Source: JBEKSX01 sp049516635 (GTDB taxonomy: Bacteria > Bacteroidota > Ignavibacteria > Tepidaquicellales > OLB5). From it: a DNA stretch of 64,000 nt. Location of the stretch: NCBI GenBank assembly GCA_049516635.1, contig JBEKSX010000010.1:10331-74330 (forward strand). Direction: 5' to 3'. The notes beneath the pieces were generated by a model. The model saw nothing but the letters and a program-made list of their open reading frames with translations, ran no database searches and was not told the origin of the DNA. Of this stretch, positions 18,305-24,616 are shown piece by piece. The stretch's first letter is position 1. Every line of letters begins with the position of its first letter. The position numbers were made by a program, and so were the translations under genes.

Positions 18305-18373
18305 TCATTCCTGCGAAGGCAGGAATCCAATTACTCACAATTTTTACTGGATTCCCTCCTTCGAGGGAATGAC
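18305..18373. repeat. Dispersed inverted repeat, TCATTCC...GGAATCCA / TGGATTCC...GGAATGA type
   Basis: Two hairpin halves face each other: TCATTCCTGCGAAGGCAGG followed by AATCCA at 18305-18329, and TGGATTCCCTCCTTCGAGGG followed by AATGA at 18348-18371. The same ends recur at 21138, 21646-21715, 22175-22230 and 31305-31472, so this is a dispersed repeat family. This copy lies just before the start of the first Ycf48-like gene and may affect its transcript. Confidence 0.8.
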
Positions 18374-18394
18374 AAGATGAAATAAATTTTTATT

Positions 18395-19759
18395 ATGAAA
18401 AAACTATTACTACTTATTTTACTGCCTTTATTTCTTGCGGGGCTCTTTATCGCCGTAGCGTCATTCCATCCCGCTTATGACACTCCGCCCCCGTCCGGCT
18501 GGTACCAGCAGTTTATGCCGAATTTGAATGGACAATATATTAAAGATATTACTTTTCTTGATAGCTTGACAGGATATGCAATAACGGACCTGCATTACAT
18601 TTTGAAAACTACTAACAGCGGTGATGTTTGGAAAATAATTCATAATGATACTTCCTCTACCATTGGTTTCACGAGGGTAGAGTTCATAAATCAAAATACA
18701 GGTTTCGTAAGCGGTGGTATGTATTATAGCGGTACATTCCATTTACTGAAAACAACAAATGGGGGGAGCAATTGGTTTACCATAAATACACCGGTAACCC
18801 AATACGACATGTTTGTATTAAATGAAGATACTATATGGATAACTGATGGAGGAGGTGTAGGCGGTATGTTTCGTACAACCAATGGCGGAATAGAATGGAG
18901 TTTACAGTATTTTAATTACGGCAACAACCTCGACAAGATCTACATGTACAACCGCAACATTGGCTTTGCGTGTACGGTCTACGAATTATTCAAAACAACA
19001 AACAGCGGATTGAATTGGATACAGATATCGGGAATATCACAAAGCAACCGTTTTTTTGATATATATTTTGCAGATAGTCTGGTTGGGTGGAGAACCGATG
19101 GAGATTCAATGAAAATAACTACAGATGGAGGCTTTAATTGGAGTAATCAAGTATTACCACATGGAGGTATGCTATTCCCGCCCGTAATGACTTTATTTTG
19201 GAACATAAATAGAGATACAATTTGGGGAACCGGAGGGTATATTTTATTTCCGAATAATCAGGCAAGGGGATTATTATATAGAACAACGAATGGGGGTGCT
19301 AACTGGTTGTTCCAGATGCCTGATACGAGTTTCAACATAGCGTATCACTATATTAATTTTTTTAATAGATTAAACGGGTGGTCATACAGCGTGAATCCCA
19401 TAGGTATACATACTACAACTGGGGGAGATTCAGTCTGGTACATAGGCATAGTCCAGCAAAGCAGGGAAGTTCCAAACAACTTCATCTTAAAACAAAACTA
19501 CCCCAACCCTTTCAATCCCCGTACGGTGATACCATACAGCTTGAAGTCAGCGGGATATGTGAGAATAATTGCATACGATATTCTCGGCAGGGAAGTGCAG
19601 AGGTTGGTTGACCAGAAACAAAATGCAGGTGAGTACGAGGTTGATTTTATGGGCAAGTTCTGTTCATCGGGTGTATATTTTTACAGGATGACGGTGGATC
19701 CTTCGACAGGCTCAGGACAGGCTTTTGAAGATACGAAGAAAATGATCTTGCTTAAATAG
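18395..19759 (+). CDS. Secreted Ycf48-like propeller with T9SS sorting domain, copy 1
   Basis: The 454-residue protein has a signal peptide (residues 1-24). Residues 40-360 carry repeats of the Ycf48/Hcf136 type: an F-L-D-S-L-T-G-Y-A-I phrase, then LKTTNSGDVW, LLKTTNGGSNW, RTTNGGIEW and KTTNSGLNW, giving a beta propeller. The C-terminus is a type A T9SS sorting domain (NYPNPFNPRT to KKMILLK). Nine residues (DPSTGSGQA, 19697-19723) are inserted in frame between YFYRMTV and FEDTKKM and match a dispersed DNA repeat. It is strongly similar to the next gene (19839-21251), most of all in the last 60 codons. The likely role is surface-exposed binding; no enzyme motif seen. Confidence 0.85.
   Translation: MKKLLLLILLPLFLAGLFIAVASFHPAYDTPPPSGWYQQFMPNLNGQYIKDITFLDSLTGYAITDLHYILKTTNSGDVWKIIHNDTSSTIGFTRVEFINQNTGFVSGGMYYSGTFHLLKTTNGGSNWFTINTPVTQYDMFVLNEDTIWITDGGGVGGMFRTTNGGIEWSLQYFNYGNNLDKIYMYNRNIGFACTVYELFKTTNSGLNWIQISGISQSNRFFDIYFADSLVGWRTDGDSMKITTDGGFNWSNQVLPHGGMLFPPVMTLFWNINRDTIWGTGGYILFPNNQARGLLYRTTNGGANWLFQMPDTSFNIAYHYINFFNRLNGWSYSVNPIGIHTTTGGDSVWYIGIVQQSREVPNNFILKQNYPNPFNPRTVIPYSLKSAGYVRIIAYDILGREVQRLVDQKQNAGEYEVDFMGKFCSSGVYFYRMTVDPSTGSGQAFEDTKKMILLK
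19697..19723 (+). repeat. In-frame repeat insertion in a T9SS sorting domain (DPSTGSGQA)
   Basis: The bases encode D-P-S-T-G-S-G-Q-A and contain CTTCGACAGGCTCAGGAC, a short partly palindromic sequence of the kind scattered in repeat families. The sorting domains of the other genes in this window lack these residues at this point, so the segment is an insertion of 27 bases that kept the frame. Confidence 0.65.
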
Positions 19760-19838
19760 TGCCCACCAGAGGCGGGTCTACCTGAGGGCGGAAAAAAGCG
19801 AGATGAGAAATAGTGAATTCAATAAAAAAACAAGTATT

Positions 19839-21251
19839 ATGAAAAAACTCAATACACTCTATACACGCGATACATTCTCGACTCTATGCTTCTATCTCGC
19901 CATCCTTATTTTTATCATCGGGTTTAACTTTACCGACAGCCATCCGCCGTCTGGCTGGTACCAGCAGTTTATTCCGAATATAGGAGGAAAGCAAATAGCT
20001 GATATTACTTTCTTAGACAGCTTAACAGGTATTGCAGTTGCAAATCAATATCCAACAGATTCCAACTATGTATTAAAAACAACTAACAGTGGTGATAACT
20101 GGCAAATTATTTATAGGCAGTATTTTCCAATGCAGCACATTCAGTTCTTGAATTTAAATACAGGTTATGCTTGTGCTGGCTATTTGTATAAAACAATGGA
20201 CGGTGGATATAGCTGGACACAAGTAAATACATCAGGTATATCAGCAGGAAACATGTATGTTCTAAACCAGGACACTATCTGGTTAATCGATAGCGATGCA
20301 CTGGTTGGCGGAGTATTCCTAACAACAAACGGGGGAGTGAACTGGACACAGCAATTGTGGTTAGGAGTTGATAACCCCGACCATATTTATATGTTTAACG
20401 CTAGGATAGGGTTTATTTCCAAAACAAATTCTTATACTAGAAAAACTACAGATGGCGGACAGAGCTGGTTTGTACTTACAAACGGCTCAGGTGAAGGATT
20501 CTATGATATGTATTTTGCAGATAGCTTACTTGGATGGGGTGCATTTTATAATATGAGAAAAACTACTAATGGGGGAATAAATTGGATTAATCAAGTATTA
20601 CCATCAGGGGGTATTATTTTGACAAATGGAATATATGAGATTTCTAAAACTAGTATTGATACGATTTGGGGTGTGGGGGGGCAAGCATTTTACGGTTCAG
20701 GTCAATTTAGAGGGATAGTTTACAGAACAATTAATGGAGGAACAAATTGGTTGTTTCAAGTTCCCGATACGACCATACATATAGGTAAATATTATTATAC
20801 AAATTTCATATCAAATAAAATGGGATGGGCTTATTCTTTAGCCCCTATGGGTATTCACACTGTAATCGGTGGTGATACAGTCTGGTACATAGGAATAGTT
20901 CAGAAAAGCAAAGAAGTACCAAGAGACTTTGAACTTAAGCAGAACTACCCCAACCCTTTCAATCCGCGTACGGTGATACCATACAGCCTGAAGTCAGCTG
21001 GATATGTGAGGATAATTGCATACGATATTCTCGGCAGGGAGGTGCAGAGATTGGTCGACCAGAAACAAAATGCGGGTGAGTATGAGGTGGATTTTATGGG
21101 CAAGTTCTCTTCATCGGGTGTGTATTTTTATTTAATTGTCATTCCCGACTGCCCGTTCCGCAGGCTGGGCAAAGTTGGAATTAGATTAAAAATTCCAAAG
21201 CTCCGTAGGAGCGCAATATCTATAGTTTATGTTTACACACTTCATTCTTAA
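19839..21251 (+). CDS. Secreted Ycf48-like propeller, copy 2, sorting domain truncated by a repeat
   Basis: The start is placed at 19839 because MKKLNTL is preceded by the same TTATTATGAAAAAACT context as copy 1; an upstream ATG at 19803 adds 12 unconvincing residues. The protein (470 residues) has an N-terminal hydrophobic segment (LCFYLAILIFIIGF), Ycf48-like repeats (LKTTNSGDNW, LTTNGGVNW, RKTTDGGQSW) and the beginning of a T9SS domain (NYPNPFNPRT...GREVQRLVD). After GVYFY the normal YRM...KKMILLK is missing and is replaced by about 38 residues encoded by a palindromic repeat (21138 onward). It is probably defective in T9SS sorting and could be called a pseudogene for surface export. Confidence 0.75.
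   Translation: MKKLNTLYTRDTFSTLCFYLAILIFIIGFNFTDSHPPSGWYQQFIPNIGGKQIADITFLDSLTGIAVANQYPTDSNYVLKTTNSGDNWQIIYRQYFPMQHIQFLNLNTGYACAGYLYKTMDGGYSWTQVNTSGISAGNMYVLNQDTIWLIDSDALVGGVFLTTNGGVNWTQQLWLGVDNPDHIYMFNARIGFISKTNSYTRKTTDGGQSWFVLTNGSGEGFYDMYFADSLLGWGAFYNMRKTTNGGINWINQVLPSGGIILTNGIYEISKTSIDTIWGVGGQAFYGSGQFRGIVYRTINGGTNWLFQVPDTTIHIGKYYYTNFISNKMGWAYSLAPMGIHTVIGGDTVWYIGIVQKSKEVPRDFELKQNYPNPFNPRTVIPYSLKSAGYVRIIAYDILGREVQRLVDQKQNAGEYEVDFMGKFSSSGVYFYLIVIPDCPFRRLGKVGIRLKIPKLRRSAISIVYVYTLHS
21138..21181. repeat. Repeat half-element that replaces the end of copy 2
   Basis: TGTCATTCCCGACTGCCCG...GGAAT belongs to the TGTCATTCC...GGAAT(CCAG) family and carries a GC-rich inner hairpin (CTGCCCGTTCCGCAGGCTGGGCA). 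It begins directly after the codons for GVYFYLI of the preceding gene and marks the point where homology to the sister gene ends. Confidence 0.7.
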
Positions 21252-21360
21252 GCTCCATAGGAGCGAAATAATTAAGATGTATGATATGATTATTTCGCCC
21301 CTACGGGGCTTATGATACGATTTTAATCTTTACTATAGACATTTCGCTCCTACGGAGCTG
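21198..21360. repeat. Four AGCTCCGTAGGAGCGAAAT hairpins arranged as nested inverted repeats
   Basis: AAGCTCC-N3-GGAGCG occurs in forward orientation at 21199-21214 and 21251-21266 and in reverse orientation at 21296-21312 and 21344-21360. Each copy is itself a hairpin (GCTCC-gta-GGAGC). The outer pair also shares CTATAG and TTTA flanks (21220-21230 against 21330-21340), and the inner pair shares GAAATAAT / ATTATTTCG. The unit is therefore two inverted pairs, one inside the other. Similar GCTCCGTAGGAGCGAAAT sequences are, as far as I recall, widespread in this group of bacteria. Confidence 0.85.
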
Positions 21361-21585
21361 AATTTAACTTCTTTCAGGTTCGTATCCGGAGTTACTTTGA
21401 CGTGACCCTTATTCTAAAGATTTCGCAGATTAATCAGTGTAATCGTTAATTCATTTAAATCAGCGGTTCTCCACTGGAGTCCTTCGGACAGACAAACTTA
21501 CCCCTGACTATCGCAGTTATGATAAATTATTGCCTTGATTTCTGCAGATTAGTTTAGTATATTTGTATATGAAGTTTTTGCTTGT

Positions 21586-21627
21586 CTCCCCTTTACAGCC
21601 AGCCCGTCCGAAGGCGGGAAAGGGGAG
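21586..21627. repeat. Hairpin with a second hairpin in its loop (composite 1)
   Basis: Outer arms CTCCCCTTT (21586-21594) and AAAGGGGAG (21619-21627) are complementary. The loop contains GCCAGCCCGTCCGAAGGCGG plus G (21598-21618), the same unit as at 22130-22150. An uninterrupted version of the outer hairpin lies at 21899-21919. Confidence 0.75.
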
Positions 21628-21645
21628 ATTCAGAGGGGTTCTTAA

Positions 21646-21715
21646 TTGGATTCCTGCTGGAGCTTACCCCGCACTTGCCTGCCCGACGCAGGCGGGATGC
21701 GGGGCAGGAATGACA
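21646..21715. repeat. TTGGATTCC...GGAATGACA repeat with an inserted inner hairpin (composite 2)
   Basis: The inner stem CCCCGCACTT / GATGCGGGG (21667-21676 and 21696-21704) is split by GCCTGCCCGACGCAGGCGG (21677-21695). The copy at 22201-22219 has the same stem with nothing between CACTT and GATG, so the 19 bases are an insertion. Confidence 0.8.
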
Positions 21716-21727
21716 ATGGGGATGTGT

Positions 21728-21746
21728 AGGGTAACTAAGTTACCCT
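21728..21746. repeat. AGGGTAAC-TAA-GTTACCCT palindrome
   Basis: Eight-base arms are perfectly complementary around TAA. The core GTAACT-AAGTTAC is shared with the 18-bp palindrome at 21805. Confidence 0.7.
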
Positions 21747-21804
21747 AACTTAAATTTCAAAAATGTGCCGATTCTAGTTTATATTCATAACATTTCGGGC
21801 TGGG

Positions 21805-21822
21805 GGGTAACTTAAGTTACCC
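21805..21822. repeat. Perfect 18-bp palindrome GGGTAACTTAAGTTACCC
   Basis: The sequence equals its reverse complement over 18 bases with no loop. It is followed by a GGGGGGTACCCC palindrome. Together with 21728 and 22020 it forms a small family centred on ACTTAAGT. Confidence 0.75.
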
Positions 21823-22019
21823 GGGGGGTACCCCAGGAAGTTTAAAGTTAAAAATTGAAAATTCAACTTTAAATCAGCAAAATTCAAAAGAAACTCATCT
21901 CCCCTTTGCTAAGGGGGAGTACCCCGACTTCGTCGGGGGGTAGGGGTATGAAATGACTACTAAGTCATCATTACTTAAGCAACCTAAAAGTGGTGATTCT
22001 GAGCTTCCTTATTACTTGG

Positions 22020-22035
22020 CATTACTTAAGTAATG
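22020..22035. repeat. Perfect 16-bp palindrome CATTACTTAAGTAATG
   Basis: This loopless palindrome shares the ACTTAAGT centre with 21805-21822; a decayed version (CATTACTTAAGCAA) lies near 21969. Confidence 0.7.
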
Positions 22036-22117
22036 GGGGGGGTAGTAAGTTGAAAATTGTCCACAGGACTCCTGCGGAGAAAATTTAAAATTAAAAAAAT
22101 GAATAATTCTTTTTTGT

Positions 22118-22159
22118 CCCCCCTTAGCAGCCTGCCCGTCCGAAGGCGGGAAAGGGGGG
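22118..22159. repeat. Hairpin with a second hairpin in its loop (composite 3)
   Basis: Arms CCCCCCTT (22118-22125) and AAAGGGGGG (22151-22159) enclose GCCTGCCCGTCCGAAGGCGG plus G (22130-22150). The same outer hairpin without the inner one is found inside the coding region at 63106-63138. Confidence 0.75.
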
Positions 22160-22174
22160 CTAGGGGGGTTCTAA

Positions 22175-22230
22175 ACTGGATTCCCGCCCGGAGGAGTTTA
22201 CCCCGCACTTGATGCGGGGCAGGAATGACA
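22175..22230. repeat. ACTGGATTCC...AGGAATGACA repeat, uninterrupted copy
   Basis: The ends ACTGGATTCC and AGGAATGACA match the family at 18305 and 31305. The inner stem CCCCGCACTTGATGCGGGG (22201-22219) lacks the 19-base hairpin present in the copy at 21646-21715. Confidence 0.75.
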
Positions 22231-22337
22231 CCTTCGGAGAAAATGAAATAGACAAATTCCTGCGTATTTACATTTTATAATTGAAATGCAATCTCTAAAT
22301 TACATTTTTATTTCATGAAGATTTCGCTGAATAATAA

Positions 22338-23993
22338 ATGATAAAGACCAGTACGACTGCTGTATTTATAGCAATAATTCTATGTTTTTCCGCTTTACAG
22401 AAAATTTACCCGCAGGAGATCCAGCAACAGCCGTGTGAAGTGTTAAAGTACAAGCTCAATCTCGATATCTACGGATGCTTCGTCAAGCCGTTCCCCCACT
22501 CGTTCAGCGGCTCAAGCGAGATGACCATAGTTGCCGATACTCTTATGAATTCGCTCCAGCTTAACGCCGAAAGTTATTCGTTAAAGATTGACTCAATTTC
22601 ACCTTCGGACTTTAAGTATAGTCACAAATGGAATACTCTTACAATTACATTAGACAGATACTATTATAAAGATGATACGGTTACATTCACTATATACTTC
22701 CATCACAAGGATGTTTTCGACGAGGCATTCTATACCGAGGCATTCTATACCGGGAACGGACTTGTCTATACTGACTGCGAGTCCCGCAAAGCCCGCAGGT
22801 GGTTTCCCTGTATAGACGATCCATCTAAAAAAGCACTGTTGGAACTGACAGCTAAGGTCCCTTCCAATATTAAATTCGGATCGAACGGTTATCTTGCGGA
22901 TTCTACAGCGGATGGGGATACTACTTTTTATCACTGGATAAGTCCGGAACCGATTGCGACTTACTTGATTGCAGTAGCGGGATGTACACGATATAATCTT
23001 GATATCATGAACTGGGACGATAATGGAAGGAATATCCCTATAAGATTCTATTACAAACCCTGGGAAAATATGGATAGTTTGAAAAACATAAAGGATATAA
23101 TTATCCCGCTTGCACAATACTTTTCAAGTTTATTTGGAGATTATCCTTTCGATAAAATAGGTTTTGCAACTACGGACAGTCTTTTCCTATGGGGCGGGAT
23201 GGAAAACCAGACTATGATACTCATATGTCCTCACTGCTGGCAGGAATCCCTCATAGCTCACGAGTTCGCACACCAGTGGTTCGGGGACATGATCTCTCCC
23301 CGTTCCTGGGCTGATATCTGGCTGAACGAAGGTTTCGCAACCTACTGCGAAGCTCTCTGGGCTGAACACACAGGCGGATATAAATTTTATAAGGAGGTAA
23401 TTGAAAAAGACGCTTATGAATATCAATTCTATAATCCCGGTACGCCTATATACAGCGATGACTGGGTTTCGAATCCGCCAAGCGATGAGATACTTTTTAA
23501 TCCGCCTACCAGCTATGACAAAGCCGGATGCGTTCTTCATATGCTGCGTTATGTCATTGGAGACAGTTTATTTTTCAAGACCTTAAGAGATTATGCCCTA
23601 GATCCAAATTTCAGATTCGGGAACGCATCGACCGCAGATTTTATCGACCTGGTAAATAATACCGCAGGAACGAACCTCACATGGTTCTTCGACGAATGGC
23701 TAAAAACTCCGAACCATCCCGTGTATTCGAATACGTATAAGTTCACCGAGGTAAGTGATAATAATTGGCAGGTTTCCCTAAGAATACGGCAAACTCAGAG
23801 GGTAAAGTTTTTTTCTATGCCTGTCGAAATAAGGGTATTTTTTGTGGGAGCTCCCGATACGACGCTAATCATAAAGAATGATATGAATAATCAGCAGTTC
23901 ATTTTCAATTTCCGTCATGAACCGCGCTCACTTATTTTCGATCCCTATGATAATATAGTGTTAAAAGAAGTTAACACAAAAAGGGAAGAATAG
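22338..23993 (+). CDS. Exported M1-family zinc aminopeptidase
   Basis: The 551-residue protein has a signal peptide (hydrophobic residues about 8-25). It contains the exopeptidase motif GGMEN (residues 286-290), the zinc site HEFAH (H308, E309, H312) and the third ligand in WLNEGFATY (E331), giving the HExxH-18-E arrangement with intact catalytic residues. An N-terminal beta domain with YTDCESRKARRWFPCIDDP precedes it. Family members cleave N-terminal residues from peptides; at 551 residues it ends after the beta-sandwich domain and lacks the large C-terminal helical domain of full-length members. Residues 129-138 repeat EAFYT twice through a perfect 15-base tandem duplication (22722-22751). 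Preceded by a repeat-rich region, it is transcribed alone. Confidence 0.92.
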   Translation: MIKTSTTAVFIAIILCFSALQKIYPQEIQQQPCEVLKYKLNLDIYGCFVKPFPHSFSGSSEMTIVADTLMNSLQLNAESYSLKIDSISPSDFKYSHKWNTLTITLDRYYYKDDTVTFTIYFHHKDVFDEAFYTEAFYTGNGLVYTDCESRKARRWFPCIDDPSKKALLELTAKVPSNIKFGSNGYLADSTADGDTTFYHWISPEPIATYLIAVAGCTRYNLDIMNWDDNGRNIPIRFYYKPWENMDSLKNIKDIIIPLAQYFSSLFGDYPFDKIGFATTDSLFLWGGMENQTMILICPHCWQESLIAHEFAHQWFGDMISPRSWADIWLNEGFATYCEALWAEHTGGYKFYKEVIEKDAYEYQFYNPGTPIYSDDWVSNPPSDEILFNPPTSYDKAGCVLHMLRYVIGDSLFFKTLRDYALDPNFRFGNASTADFIDLVNNTAGTNLTWFFDEWLKTPNHPVYSNTYKFTEVSDNNWQVSLRIRQTQRVKFFSMPVEIRVFFVGAPDTTLIIKNDMNNQQFIFNFRHEPRSLIFDPYDNIVLKEVNTKREE

Positions 23994-24016
23994 AATTTGC
24001 AAAGGGTACGAGACTG

Positions 24017-24460
24017 TTACAATCCACCGAACCTGAAGCTCGTGCCTATCAGTACTAATACAATTGACATGATAGCTATCAGTATGATATAGAATGAAGC
24101 CGGACCCAAATTATCATTGCTCATTTTAGGGGTGATCTTAAGCTTGAGATAATGCGCCAGGAACAATATAATAATTATCAGGATAAGCTTAAGTGTTATA
24201 TTAGTGGAAATGAAATTAGAAAAACTGAACCAGTCAAAAAAGTTGGGAATATAACGGAAAGCTAGGATTATACCAGTAATAAGCTGAAGACCCAGAGCCG
24301 GTATCCCTATTTTTCCGAAGCTCTTTTCATAGGTTCTGATCACTTCCGCATCTTTCTTTTTCAGGGCTTGCGGCAGATAGACAGCAGAAAATATAATGTA
24401 ACCGCCCGTCCATACGCAGGCAAATAAAATATGCAGGATTATTGTTATCTCGTAAATCAT
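24017..24460 (-). CDS. CopD-like four-helix membrane protein
   Basis: This 147-residue protein has four hydrophobic segments. The first contains HILFACVWTGGYI, with the W-T-G-G motif, and the second GLQLITGIILA, resembling the CopD domain (PF05425-type) of copper-resistance and related membrane proteins. It has no signal beyond the first helix. No other copper gene is adjacent, so a copper role is only a family-based guess; small CopD-like proteins may also bind haem. It converges on the M1 peptidase gene. Confidence 0.65.
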   Translation of the reverse strand: MIYEITIILHILFACVWTGGYIIFSAVYLPQALKKKDAEVIRTYEKSFGKIGIPALGLQLITGIILAFRYIPNFFDWFSFSNFISTNITLKLILIIIILFLAHYLKLKITPKMSNDNLGPASFYIILIAIMSIVLVLIGTSFRFGGL

Positions 24461-24616
24461 TTCATTTGTAAATAATATATTTACTAAAAAAGTTCTTTGA
24501 AATAATAATATTAAAAGAGTGCTTAAGAAAGGAATTAATAAAGGGTATCTGTGCGAGGAATTATATGAGAAATGGCTGAAAAAATAAATTAACTTATACG
24601 GCTTCGGGAAAGAAAT

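Larger units (their letters stand above)
21252..22337. other. Gene-free stretch packed with nested palindromic repeats
   Basis: About 1.1 kb holds no convincing gene. In order it contains the inner part of the AGCTCC array, a GCAGATTAATCAGTGTAATCG-type repeat with an attached TTCTCCACTGGAGTCC hairpin (about 21421-21490), a CTCCCCTTT...AAAGGGGAG hairpin with an inner hairpin (21586-21627), a TTGGATTCC...GGAATGACA repeat (21646-21715), palindromes at 21728, 21805 and 22020, a CTCCCCTTT...AAGGGGGAG hairpin (21899-21919), a TCCACAGGACTCCTGCGGAG hairpin (about 22058-22082), and a CCCCCCTT...AAAGGGGGG hairpin with inner hairpin (22118-22159) abutting a further TGGATTCC...GGAATGACA unit (22175-22230). 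The promoter of the M1 peptidase must lie in the final 100 bases. Confidence 0.8.

Noticed and set aside
21563..21748. 61-codon rightward frame
   Set aside because: It consists of palindromic repeat DNA (PARPKAGKG, CPTQAGCGAGMT) and has no gene character.
21252..22337. Possible CRISPR array in the repeat-dense region
   Set aside because: The repeats are palindromes of several unrelated families with irregular spacing and no unit of constant length with unique spacers; no cas gene is near.
21252..22337. Possible insertion sequence
   Set aside because: No transposase frame or remnant is present; only short non-coding palindromes are seen.
22650..23117. Leftward 155-codon frame
   Set aside because: It lies opposite the catalytic part of the M1 peptidase gene and shows no domain of its own.
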